NCBI RefSeq assembly: GCF_031822435.1
Contig: NZ_JAVQLW010000004.1
Location: 1-64,000, forward strand
Source: Paracoccus sp. MBLB3053
GTDB lineage: Bacteria > Pseudomonadota > Alphaproteobacteria > Rhodobacterales > Rhodobacteraceae
Length of the DNA stretch: 64,000 nucleotides
Reading direction: 5' to 3'
Every line of letters starts with the position of its first letter. Position 1 is the first letter of the stretch. Positions 25,520 to 34,038 of this stretch are shown one piece after another. Both the position numbers and the translations under genes were made by a program. The notes under the pieces were generated by a model. That model made no database searches. It was not told where the DNA came from and was given only the letters and a program-made list of their open reading frames with translations.

Positions 25520-25918
25520 ATGAACCTGTTCTTTGACGAATGCGTTTCTGCGGGTGCGGCGGTGCATTTCCGCGACACGACGGACCATGCCGCTTGTCAT
25601 ACCCGCGACATCAATATGTCGGGTGCGCCTGACACGGAGGTGTTGGCCTATTGTATCGCGTTCGACCACATCTTGATCACGGTCAACGGCAAGGATTTTC
25701 GGAAGCTTTGCGCGACACCCGATCAGATGCATCCCGGGCTTATCATCGTTCCGTCCGTTTCCAAGGCGCGGCAGATCCTTTTGATCGAGGCCGCTCTCGC
25801 ACTGATCAGCCAAGAGGCTCCGCCCGAAACACCTCAGGACTGGATGGTCAACCGCGTCGTCGAGGTGGATGCCCAAGGTGCGGTTACGCACGCGCAGTTG
25901 CCGAAGTTGGGGTCCTGA
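25520..25918 (+). CDS. DUF5615 PIN-like toxin
   Basis: 132-residue protein of the DUF5615 (Mut7-C/PIN-like) family. The acidic start MNLFFDECVS, the DTEVLAYCIAFDHILIT segment and NGKDF motif resemble the metal-binding acidic cluster of PIN-like RNases. It directly follows the DUF433 gene, giving a two-gene toxin-antitoxin layout. Unlike short members it keeps a C-terminal tail of about 30 residues. RNase activity is inferred from family, not shown. Confidence 0.75.
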   Translation: MNLFFDECVSAGAAVHFRDTTDHAACHTRDINMSGAPDTEVLAYCIAFDHILITVNGKDFRKLCATPDQMHPGLIIVPSVSKARQILLIEAALALISQEAPPETPQDWMVNRVVEVDAQGAVTHAQLPKLGS

Positions 25919-26050
25919 ACACGCGTAACCGTGCTCGGGTTGGCCACATCGCGAGCATCAAGGTCGCTCGGTTTTGAGCGTAGTTGGAATGGTCCTGAAC
26001 GGAGGCCGCAATCCCTCAGGAGGATGGCCGATCGCTGACGCCATCGGTCT

Positions 26051-26972
26051 TCACCCCCACATATCGCGCATGCTGGCGCGGATATCGACGCGGCCCGGGG
26101 CAGGGGCGGTGGCCTCGGTCGCGTGTGGCGGTGCCCACCGCGTGACGTCGAAATGCTCCAGCATGTCGCTGGTGATGAAGCGGGTGCGGGCGGCGAAGAG
26201 ATGCCGGTCGCCGCGCTTGACCTGTTGCGTGACATAGAAGCGCAGGGGCATGCCGAGGGTCAGTTGGTCCTTGGCCCGGGTCATCGCGACGTAGAGCAAG
26301 CGCCGCTCCTCCTCGAGATCGGAGCTCTGGCCGGTCCCGAGATCCGAGGGGATGCAGCCATCGACCACGTTCAGCACGAAGACCGCCTTCCATTCCTGCC
26401 CTTTGGCGGAATGGATGGTCGACAGGATCAGGTAATCCTCGTCCTTCAGCGGCACGCCGGCCTCGGCGCTGGTCGCCTCGGGCGGGTCGAGCGTGACATC
26501 GGTCAGGAATTTCTCGCGGGTAGGGTAGGCCGAGGCGATCTGCTCGAGTTGCAGCAGATCGGCGCGGCGGAATTCGGCATCCTCATGGATGAGGTCAAGA
26601 TGGGGTTCGTACCAGAGGCGGGCGCGACCCAAGGCCTCGGGCCAGCCGCCGAGTTGCAGCACGGCGACCAGTTCTTCCCAACCCGTCACCTTGGCGGGTG
26701 CCGGCCCAGGCCAGCGCCTCGGCGCCGTAGCCGGTGCCCATGACGCTTTCGGTGATCCGCGCCACCCGCCGCGTCAATTCCGAGGCCGCGCGCCGTGAGA
26801 AGGTCATCAGGAGGATGCGTCGTGGATCAGCGCCCTGTTTCAAAAGATGGGCGACGCGATGTGCGAGCGTATTGGTCTTGCCCGATCCCGCCCCGGCGAT
26901 GATCAGCAGGGGATCCATACCATGCTCGACAGCCTGGCGCTGTGCCTCATTCAGGTTTTGCAGATAGCCCAT
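26051..26972 (-). pseudogene. UvrD/PcrA-type helicase with internal deletion
   Basis: The minus strand starts at 26972 with MGYLQNLNEAQRQAVEH and Walker A IIAGAGSGKTNTLAHRVAHL, continuing to ESVMGTGYGAEAL. At about 26695-26715 it jumps, in a different frame, to the C-terminal half with ILSTIHSAKGQEWKAVFVLN and LLYVAMTRAKDQL (helicase motifs V and VI). UvrD proteins are about 650-750 residues; only about 300 remain, so roughly half the gene including motifs II-IV is gone. It cannot encode a working helicase. Confidence 0.8.
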
Positions 26973-27360
26973 GTCGCCCCTCGGTTCTTGCAGATGAATT
27001 AGCGCAATTGGAACGGAAAGGGAACGTTTTTGGCGGGTCGGGTCGCGCAGCCCGGCCCGAAGTAAACAGACGAGGGCAGGGCAGGGCAGGGGAGGCGGCC
27101 ACCCTGCCTAGACGTCCTGATTCCGCCGCAGTGTCGAATGTCTTGCTAAAGTGACTCTCGCCGAGCGACTCAGCCTTAAAATCTTGGTCGCCCACCCATG
27201 CTCTGCCAAGCATTCCCGACCCAAATGCCAAGCAATTCTGACCCAAGTCACGCCGTCGCCCGACGAGCTTCTATTTTGGTGAGTGCGGTACTTGGCTGAG
27301 CCCTGCCCGAGCCGGTCGTTGCCGCTTAGGACCGTAACTCGGCTACGGCTGTCCTGCGCG
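26973..27360. other. Intergenic stretch without recognisable genes
   Basis: Low coding potential on both strands. It contains a short run of GGCAG repeats (about 27073-27092) and no tRNA-like fold or conserved ORF that I can see. Confidence 0.4.
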
Positions 27361-27798
27361 CTATTTGTCCAAATGGATCGAAGCGGGAACCGGAGCGTTC
27401 GGGGCGATCTGATCCAAGGTTAGTGCGCTGAAGCGCTTCGCGAAGAGTGCCGTGGCCTCATCCATCGTTTCTGCCAGGACGGCGTTGACCTTGGTCTCGA
27501 CGAGGCACTCCCCGTGTTCACTGCGACTGCCTATCGCAAACAGGTTCGGGCAACCCAATGCCTCGTAGACCGACATGAGCGTGATCCGCTCTAGCGGCTC
27601 TGCTAGCTGCCACCCCCCACCATGCCCTTTCTCCGACCGCACGATGCCAGCGTCGCGCAGACCCGCCATCGTACGCCGGAAGACGGCAGGATTAGTGCCC
27701 ATGCTGCGCGCCAGCACCTCGGAGGTCAGCGGCGCATCCGCCTGAGCCATATGCAGCAAAACATGGAGCACGTCGGACAGACGAGTGTCTTTGTTCAT
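27361..27798 (-). CDS. Rrf2-family transcriptional regulator
   Basis: 145-residue winged-helix regulator. The HTH reads LTSEVLARSMGTNPAVFRRT and the wing GIVRSEKGHGGGWQLAEPLE, the Rrf2 hallmark. The sensing region has one cysteine in GECLVETKV plus one in LGCPNLF, unlike the three-Cys iron-sulfur type, which suggests a redox or thiol signal. It is divergent from a CxxC flavoprotein, and two 22-bp direct repeats lie in the gap. The ATG at 27798 was chosen because HTH alignment starts right after it. Confidence 0.85.
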   Translation of the reverse strand: MNKDTRLSDVLHVLLHMAQADAPLTSEVLARSMGTNPAVFRRTMAGLRDAGIVRSEKGHGGGWQLAEPLERITLMSVYEALGCPNLFAIGSRSEHGECLVETKVNAVLAETMDEATALFAKRFSALTLDQIAPNAPVPASIHLDK

Positions 27799-27848
27799 CC
27801 TGGGACCTTTCCGCTTCTCTGCGCCGCGACCGCGATACCTGCCTATCT

Positions 27849-27904
27849 CGTACCTCCTATTGATACAAGACAGGACAAGGATTACGTACCTCCAAGTGAT
27901 ACAA
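27849..27904. promoter_or_regulatory. Tandem Rrf2-type operator: two GTACC-N7-GATAC sites
   Basis: Two copies of CGTACCTCC-ANTGATACAAGA-like sequence begin at 27849 and 27885, 36 bp apart. Each contains an imperfect inverted repeat GTACC-N7-GATAC (27850-27866 and 27886-27902). They sit between the divergent Rrf2 and flavoprotein genes, so they are strong candidates for the Rrf2 binding sites controlling both promoters. Copy number and conservation are visible; binding is inferred. Confidence 0.65.
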
Positions 27905-27957
27905 GAATCGGGCACCACCGCTTGCGGTGTCTCCCGGTCGGATAGAAGGAAAATCAA

Positions 27958-28854
27958 GTGACCTATGATGCAATCATCGTTGGAGGCAGCTTTGCCGGTC
28001 TGTCTGCTGCGCTTTACCTCGTGCGCGCCCGTCGATCGGTCCTCGTCCTCGACACAGGAAAGCCGCGCAACCGTTTTGCGGCGGCCTCTCACGGTTTTTT
28101 CGCGCAGGACGGAAGCGACCCCCTGGTCATGCTCGAGACGATGCGCGAGCAGGTGAAGGCCTACCCGGGCGCATCCTTTATGGACGCGAAAGCCGTGGAT
28201 GCCACGCGCACCGGCAACACCTTCCACGTCACTCTGGAGAACGGCGACGTAGTGTCCGGTACCAAGCTCCTGCTCGCCTATGGAATCACCGACATCTTGC
28301 CCGAACGTCCTGGCCTTCCCGAGCGGTGGGGTAAATCAGTCATCCACTGCCCCTATTGCCATGGCTATGAGTTCAGCGGTCAAAGGCTCGGGGTCCTCAA
28401 TCTCTCCGAAGCCTCGATCCATCAAGCCAGCCTGATCGCCGAATGGGGGCCGACCACCTTCTTCCTCGACGGCGGCACCATTGACCCCGACGCCATGACC
28501 ACCTTGCGAAAGCGTGGCGTCGGAATTGAACCGGGTACGGTAGCGGGTCTTGTCGGCGAAGGCGCCGGATTGACCGCCGTCAGCCTTGAGAATGCGCCCG
28601 AAAGGCCCATCGACGCGCTGTTCATTGCGCCTGCCAACCGCCCGAACAGTGACCTCGCCGAAAGGCTTGGGTGTGCCGTCGAGGCGGGGATGCTGGGGCC
28701 GATCATCACGGTAGATGATATGAAGACCACTACGGCGCCTGGGGTCCATGCAGCTGGGGACATCACGTGGTCCGGACACACGGTCACGTTCGCCTGCGCC
28801 GACGGGGTCATGGCCGCGCTCGCCATTCATCGGTCCCTGGCTTTTGGAGACTGA
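27958..28854 (+). CDS. Thioredoxin-reductase-like FAD/NAD(P) oxidoreductase
   Basis: 298-residue flavoprotein. The FAD-binding GxGxxG-type motif is AIIVGGSFAGLSAALYL (5-21), the redox pair is C131-P-Y-C134 in HCPYCHGYE, and GVHAAGDITW near 260 is the second FAD motif. CPYCHGYE-type proteins differ from true TrxB (CATC) and often act as thiol oxidases or ferredoxin-like reductases. The GTG start has an AAGGAAAA site upstream. It forms a divergent pair with the Rrf2 gene and an operon with the truncated methyltransferase. Confidence 0.86.
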   Translation: MTYDAIIVGGSFAGLSAALYLVRARRSVLVLDTGKPRNRFAAASHGFFAQDGSDPLVMLETMREQVKAYPGASFMDAKAVDATRTGNTFHVTLENGDVVSGTKLLLAYGITDILPERPGLPERWGKSVIHCPYCHGYEFSGQRLGVLNLSEASIHQASLIAEWGPTTFFLDGGTIDPDAMTTLRKRGVGIEPGTVAGLVGEGAGLTAVSLENAPERPIDALFIAPANRPNSDLAERLGCAVEAGMLGPIITVDDMKTTTAPGVHAAGDITWSGHTVTFACADGVMAALAIHRSLAFGD

Positions 28855-28858
28855 CATC

Positions 28859-29247
28859 GTGACACATGAACACTCCCCCTTCACGAACGTGGCCACCGTC
28901 GCATCATATGCCGAGAATGCCCGGCGCAACGTACCGGGACTAAGTGACCTTCATCGCATGGTGACCTTGCTCCTTGCTGAACGAGCGCCAGAAGAGGCGC
29001 ATATTCTGGTCGTGGGTGCTGGCGGAGGCATGGAAATTTCAGCCATGGCGGAAGCCCGGCCGATGTGGCGGTTCACCGGGGTCGATCCCTCAGTGGCGAT
29101 GCTGCACCTGGCCAAGGAAGTGCTCAGGCCGTACTGTGATCGTGTCGATTTGATCGAAGGCACAGCTGAGGACCTGCCTTCGAGAACATTCGACGGTGCA
29201 ACCTGCCTCCTGACTTTCCATCACCTCAACTGGCATGAACGTCTGCA
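28859..29247 (+). pseudogene. SAM-dependent methyltransferase, 3'-truncated
   Basis: The reading frame starts with GTG at 28859, 4 bp after the flavoprotein stop, and encodes the N-terminal half of a class I methyltransferase: SAM-binding motif HILVVGAGGGMEISAMAEA, the acidic WRFTGVDPSVAML loop and EGTAEDLPSRTFDGATCLL. Homology stops at NWHERLQ (about 29247), where sequence of a tniQ fragment in opposite orientation begins. The frame runs on to 29506 through foreign sequence, so a chimeric protein could be made, but the C-terminal half of the fold is missing. Confidence 0.72.
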
Positions 29248-29547
29248 GGCAAATTCGTCTCGCAGTCGGAAATGCCCTTTTCCGAGGTGGCGGACTGACA
29301 CCCACTCCAACGCAGCCGCATCGCACCCCGCCAGCTGCGCCAATTGCTCGATCGCGACCTTCTCCCCGCGGAACAGGGGATCGATCGGAAAGGCAATGTC
29401 GCCACAGAATCGCTGCATGGAGCTTGCGCCGCCCCTCGCCGCGAGTCGGGACAGCAAAGACGATGCCGGCTCGAAAGCGGCATGCGGCACGGTCAGCGGC
29501 AACTGAGGAAAGGTATTTCCGGGGATGGCAGGGAGGCTCTTGGCCAA
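29248..29547 (-). pseudogene. tniQ: TniQ-family protein, N-terminal fragment
   Basis: Minus-strand translation reads SLPAIPGNTFPQLPLTVPHA then SSLLSRLAARGGASSMQRFC and VRHLGKGHFRLRDEFA, the N-terminal part of TniQ, the target-selection accessory protein of Tn7/Tn5053-type transposons. It stops at the junction with the methyltransferase fragment at about 29247, before the zinc-binding region. No tniA/tniB is nearby. A TTG at 29547 is the only start in this frame. Confidence 0.6.
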
Positions 29548-30045
29548 ACGAGACTTCCGGGATCAGACAAAGGCAGGAATGTCCTGACCTTACGATCGCG
29601 AGCTCAACTGGGCAACGCCACTCCGCATTCTGGAAGTTCCGCCTGCGGGGTCAGGCATCTGACATGAAAGTCAGTTTTGCCTGACACCCCACACGCAGGT
29701 TTACGATCAGACACGCGGGGATTCGGACGAGCCGAACGCCCGCATTCCTGCTTGGGCCGCGCTGAAGCGCGTCCGTATTGGGAACCGCCGGTTCCCCCGC
29801 GCAAGTCCGGCGAACGGCGTCAGAGGCGGTGTCCCCAACCACGGTCTCGGCCAGAGGCCGAGCTGCGTGGCCGGGTGATACCCTTCCGCCTCTTCCTTGT
29901 CGCCGGGCTGGCGCGGGTCCCCCTCCAGCCCTCGCCGGGAGGCAGTCCGGCAAGAGAGGCGCCGCTTCGCGGACCTCACTTGCCAGACCGCCCCGATTGT
30001 TCGGCACCAGACTGGAACGGGGCCTCACCACGAAGGAGGCCAGAT
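29548..30045. other. GC-rich, hairpin-rich leader upstream of the DUF3768 gene
   Basis: About 500 bp without a supported gene. The stretch 29740-30030 carries many short inverted repeats (for example GGTCTCGGCCAGAGGCCGAG near 29840 and an AACCGCCGGTT palindrome near 29780). Long open frames on both strands are GC shadows. A similar leader precedes the ardC-type gene at 33.4-34.0 kb. Confidence 0.4.
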
Positions 30046-30495
30046 ATGGCTCAGTACCAATGCAAAAGCTGCGGCGAGATCGAAGTCTCAAACCTCGCCG
30101 CTCCCGAGGCGTGTACCCAATGCGGGGAGCGCGGCGCGATCGATCTCGACGCTCAAACCGCAGAAATCGCCAAGGCCAATGACGCCTTTCGCGCCGCGAT
30201 CCTTCAGGGCGGACATCCCGAGTTGCTCGGCCAGGTGGTTTGTACCCAAGGCGTCGCTGCCGAAGGCCTCGGCTTCGTGGCCCGCGCACAGATCGAAGTC
30301 GCGGGTTTTGCGAGCTTCACCGTGGAAAACGACCCTTACGGTGATCATTCCTTCGGTGCGCTGACCATCAACGGCAAGAAGCTCTGGTGGAAGATCGCTC
30401 TCTATGACGCCGATTACCGCTTCGGCGCCGCAGATCCCTTGGACATGGCCCAGACCCGCCGCGTCCTGACCCTGCTTTTCCCCAGCGAATACTGA
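30046..30495 (+). CDS. DUF3768 protein with N-terminal zinc ribbon
   Basis: 149-residue protein. Residues 1-30 form a probable zinc ribbon (C6, C9, C23, C26 in two CxxC pairs); residues 45-149 are the DUF3768 domain, with NDAFRAAI, VENDPYGDHSFGAL, KLWWKIALYD and RRVLTLLFPSEY in the expected order. DUF3768 genes are common on alphaproteobacterial plasmids and conjugative elements, but the function is unknown. A perfect AAGGAGG site precedes the ATG. It opens the mobilisation-type block. Confidence 0.82.
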   Translation: MAQYQCKSCGEIEVSNLAAPEACTQCGERGAIDLDAQTAEIAKANDAFRAAILQGGHPELLGQVVCTQGVAAEGLGFVARAQIEVAGFASFTVENDPYGDHSFGALTINGKKLWWKIALYDADYRFGAADPLDMAQTRRVLTLLFPSEY

Positions 30496-30502
30496 TCCCC
30501 GT

Positions 30503-30527
30503 CCCGGCCCTGCGCGGCAGGGCCGGG
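30503..30527 (+). terminator. Hairpin downstream of DUF3768 gene
   Basis: CCCGGCCCTG (30503-30512) and CAGGGCCGGG (30518-30527) form a perfect 10-bp stem with a 5-nt loop, directly after the stop codon. No T tract follows, so termination would need Rho or the hairpin may stabilise the transcript end. Confidence 0.5.
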
Positions 30528-30582
30528 ATCCCAAGGCGCAACCTGCGCCGGAAGGGAGGTGAGAGAAATCCACGATGAGATA

Positions 30583-30678
30583 ATGCAGAGCCGCCGGATC
30601 GAGGCCTGGGCGCTTCTCAGGAAGGGCGATCCTTTTGGCATCGGCCGCCGCTTCCTGATCCAGCACGGGGCGATCTGA
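30583..30678 (+). CDS. Possible 31-codon small ORF
   Basis: A short frame, MQSRRIEAWALLRKGDPFGI continuing to a TGA at 30676, lies between the DUF3768 and ParB-like genes. A GGAAGGGAGGTGAGAG stretch lies 14-30 bp upstream, with a tiny ATG-AGA-TAA frame between. It is basic and well formed, but its reality rests only on the ribosome-binding site and position. Confidence 0.3.
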   Translation: MQSRRIEAWALLRKGDPFGIGRRFLIQHGAI

Positions 30679-30752
30679 GCCCCCACGCCTCAGCCCAAGA
30701 GGGCTGGGGCAAGCCTAGCAGAATGTTTTCCAACATCACAAGGAATGTCCTG

Positions 30753-32594
30753 ATGAATGAACAGAGCCGCATCACGCCTGACGCAACCCGCTTCCCGCTC
30801 TCGCAGCTGATCCTTTCCGCCATGAACCCGCGCCAGCATGTCGATGAGGCGGAGGTTGCGGAATTGGCGGAGAGCATCTGGACCGCTGGTCTGATCCAGA
30901 ACCTTGCCGGCATCGAGACGGCAAGCGGTGAGATCGAGATCGTGGCAGGTGGTCGTCGTCTGCGGGCGCTGCAATTCCTCGCAGCCCGTCACGACGACCT
31001 TGCCCAAACCCGTCCCGAACTCGCCAACCCACCGGTGCGGATCGCGCCCGATATCCCCACCGCGCAGGCCTGAGCAGTGGCCGAAAACGCGGCGCGGCGC
31101 GATCTGCATCCGGCAGATGAGATCCGTGCCTATGGCAAGATGACGCAAAGCGGCGCGCCCGTTTCAACCATCGCCCGCGCCTTTGCCGTCAGCGAAAAAC
31201 ATGTCCAGCGCCGCCTTGCGCTGGCCGGGTTGCCGGACGCGGTGATTGCCGCTCTGGCCGCGAATGAAATCAGCCTCGGCATGGCGGCGGCCTTCACCAT
31301 CAGCATGGACGCGGCGCGCAGCCTCGAGGTGCTGGAGCTCTGCAAGAGCCGGGATTGGTCCGAGCATCAGATCAGGAGGGCGCTCAAACCCGAGGCGGTG
31401 AAGTCGAGCGACCGTCGCGCCTGTTTTGTCGGGCTTGAGGCCTATCAAGCCGCCGGAGGCCGCGTCAGTCGTGATCTCTTCGCCGAGGATGTGCTGCTCG
31501 ATGATCCGGACATCCTCGATACCGTCTCTACCGAGAAACTGGCCGCGCTTGCCGAGTCCTATCGGGACGAGGGCTGGAAATGGGTCGAAACCAGTTTGGA
31601 GAACTATATCGGCTACTACCAGATCGAGGAGGGGAAATTCGCGCGGCTCTACAAGCAGGAGGGCGCGCTTTCGGAAGACGAAGCCGCGCGCTTTGATGAA
31701 CTCACCGCACTGGAGGAGGCCGAGGCGCTGGATGCCAAAGGCCGCGAGGAATTGGCCGCGCTGCAAGCCATCCTCGAGGGCAGGTACAGCGAGGCGCAGA
31801 AGGCGCATTCCGGCCTGATCCTCTATGTCGATCCGCGCGGCGCGGCGCTGATCTGTGCCGGGCTGGTGCGCAAGGAGGACAAAGCGGCAGCCATCGCCGC
31901 CGGGCTTTTGACCGCATCGCAGCACGAGCGCGAGGATGCGTCAAAATCGCCGATCTCGCAAAAGCTGCGCGAGGATCTCGACCGCGTCGCGCAAGGCGCA
32001 AGGCAACATGCCATTCTGCGCGATCCGGAGCTGCTCTTCGATCTTCTGGCCTTCCAACTGAGCCATGCGCTGCATTGGCAAAAGCCCTTTGGGATTTCTC
32101 TGGGCGAAGTGCCGAATTGGCCAACGACCGGGGCTGAGGGCTACGCGCTCGATCCGCGTCTCGCGGAACACCCTGCCCGCGACATGCAGGGCAAGGATCT
32201 CGCCAAGAGCTTCCGCGCCTTTCGCCAGAAGGGTAGCGAATATATCCGGGGCGAACTCACGCGCTTTCTCGCCGCGCAATATCAGGGAGGCGAGAAGAAG
32301 CTCACCGCGCTTGTCGAGAAGGAGGTCCAGCCCCGGACCCGCGAGATCTGGACCCCCAATGCCGCGAATTTCTTCTCGCGGGTCTCGGGTCCCTACCTTT
32401 CGCACATCTGGAGCGAATTGCTCGACCTTGCGGAAGATGCGCCGAGCGCCGTGGCTTTCGACCGGTTCAAAAAGGCCGAGAAGGCGGCGCAACTTGAAAG
32501 CCTCTTTTCCGACGCCGCCACGCGCGAGGCGCTTGGCGTCAGCAAGGAACAAGCCAGTCGCATCGCCAATTGGCTGCCCGAAGGCATGTCCTGA
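30753..32594 (+). pseudogene. Large ParB/RepB-like nuclease-domain protein interrupted by one in-frame TGA
   Basis: About 613 codons in one frame, broken only by TGA at 31071-31073 (codon 107). The first part is a ParB N-terminal domain (FPLSQLILSAMNPRQHVDEA, then AGGRRLRALQFL); immediately after the stop the frame continues AVAENAARRDLHPADEIRAY and an HTH (STIARAFAVSEKHVQRRLAL). Family members read a Trp (TGG) at this position, so a single G-to-A change explains the stop. The long C-terminal part has no domain I recognise. The ATG at 30753 has an AAGGA site. A GTG at 31077 could restart translation of the C-terminal 505 residues. The role in plasmid-type elements is unknown, often annotated as chromosome-partitioning. 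Confidence 0.8.
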
Positions 32595-32702
32595 CACGGA
32601 GGCGGGGCAGAGTGCCCCGCCATGTCTTTTCTGGCTCGGCGGCGCGTATGCGCTGCCTTGATCATGGGAACCGGTCATCGGCTTCGTGGTGAAGCGCGCC
32701 TT

Positions 32703-32730
32703 GGCCCCCGCATCTCGCGGGGCCTTTCTT
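32703..32730 (+). terminator. Intrinsic-type terminator after the ParB-like gene
   Basis: GGCCCCCGC (32703-32711) pairs with GCGGGGCC (32717-32724), loop ATCTC, followed by TTTCTTTCCC. Position about 110 bp after the ParB-like stop fits a rho-independent terminator. Confidence 0.6.
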
Positions 32731-32844
32731 TCCCGCGCGGCTAGCGCTTACCCCGCAGCTAGCAGGGCAGGGGGCCGGGATTTCAGGCCCTTGGCGATCG
32801 ATCATTGGCTGCTATTCTCGCCTTCCTTGGAGGTCAGGGCACAG

Positions 32845-33105
32845 ATGCGCGATCCCGAAGATCAGCTTGATGTCTTTCCGCGAGAAATGGTGCTGCGGCG
32901 GATCGATCCTGAACGCAATATGCGGCGCTTCTACCGCCTCTCGGTCGAGCCTGATCTCTTCGGTGGTGCCAGCCTGGTGCGGGAATGGGGTCGGCTGGGC
33001 AGGAAAGGCCGGCAAGTGAGCGAGCCCCATGTGGATGAAGGCCAGGCCATCAATGCGCTCATGCGACTTGTCGCTGCCAAACGCAGGCGCGGTTACCAGG
33101 CCTGA
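32845..33105 (+). CDS. WGR-domain protein
   Basis: 86-residue protein consisting almost only of a WGR domain: RRIDPERNMRRFYRLSVEPD then LVREWGRLGRKGRQ. WGR domains bind nucleic-acid ends in PARP and in molybdate-linked proteins; single-domain versions are frequent on alphaproteobacterial plasmids, function unknown. The ATG at 32845 with a GGAGG site 11 bp upstream was chosen; the longer upstream frame is GC shadow. Confidence 0.75.
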   Translation: MRDPEDQLDVFPREMVLRRIDPERNMRRFYRLSVEPDLFGGASLVREWGRLGRKGRQVSEPHVDEGQAINALMRLVAAKRRRGYQA

Positions 33106-33194
33106 TAACCGCGCTCCTATAACTCGGGCGCGGCCAGGACTCGGTGCCGTGCGACGCGGAAAGCTTTCGAAGCGTCCGACGAAACCGGGTTCAC

Positions 33195-33443
33195 TCAGGC
33201 TTCGGCAGAGAGCGTCGCCAAGACTTCGGTGATCTGGGCCGGGTCATGCGGCAGGTCAATGCCGAGAAACTCGGCCGCAAGCTGGCGCAGCAGCACGATC
33301 TCGGTTGCCATCACTGCGGCCACCTTGCCCTGCAGATCGGCGAGATCGGGGGCATGCAGGGCGGCATCAAGTTCGCTCAGCGATGCCGCGGCACTGCTGA
33401 TGGTCGTGAGGATTTCGGCGCGGGCCTCGCCGTCAAGTTGCAT
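33195..33443 (-). CDS. Small hypothetical protein
   Basis: 82-residue, Ala/Leu-rich, acidic helical protein (ILTTISSAAASLSELDAALH) with no recognised domain. An AAGGAGAAAGGAA stretch upstream of the ATG supports translation. It is convergent with the WGR gene, whose stop lies 90 bp away. Similar short acidic helical proteins occur in plasmid accessory blocks, but I cannot assign a role. Confidence 0.5.
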   Translation of the reverse strand: MQLDGEARAEILTTISSAAASLSELDAALHAPDLADLQGKVAAVMATEIVLLRQLAAEFLGIDLPHDPAQITEVLATLSAEA

Positions 33444-34038
33444 CGCGGGGGTTCCTTTCTCCTTGTTTGAGGCGGTGGGACTATTCTGATGAACGCCAGG
33501 ATGCCACAGCCGGATCCGACGCTCGGCGGATTTCCGCCTTTCGCATGAATGGCATGGCGAGGGGGGCGCTGTTCAGCTCGCTTTGAGGACCCTCGGCCAT
33601 GCAGAGGGGAGCACTGCGTAAAGGACAGGCGGGAAGGAAAAACGGAGGCCCGCACCCTGGGCGCGGTCCGCGATATGAAGCGGACGGCGTGGCGGATCGA
33701 CCGGGCAGGGCCCGGCTCACCGCCCCACCGCGGTCCTTTCCGATCCTGATCTGTCCGCCTCGCATCCCCGGCGCGGTCGGATCAATGGGCAAGCGCCGCG
33801 CGGGGGGCGCGTCGTCGCGCGACCGGGCCGTGTCCTCGGCGCAAGCGCCTGCGGGCCGCACCACCCCGGTCCCGCGCCCCATGACCGCCCGCGCCGGGAC
33901 CACGGGCCGGGCTTTGCCCTTCCCGCTCTGCCCTCCGGAAAACATCGGGGTTTTCCAGAGAACAGACGGAAAGGCTCCGCCCAGAGCGGACGAGGGGGCG
34001 AGAGGCCCAAACGCCGCGACAGCATTGGAGGGCCGAGA
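33444..34038. other. GC-rich hairpin-rich leader upstream of the ArdC-type gene
   Basis: About 600 bp without a supported gene. It contains a perfect stem GGAAAAC-N5-GTTTTCC near 33937-33956, several GGGCC/GGCCC inverted repeats, and a GGAGGG site just before the ArdC ATG. It may hold a structured promoter; nothing else is recognisable. Confidence 0.4.

Noticed and set aside
29651..30289. Arg-rich 212-codon minus frame over the DUF3768 leader
   Set aside because: Extreme Arg/Pro/Gly composition typical of non-coding GC-rich DNA; it overlaps the real DUF3768 gene.
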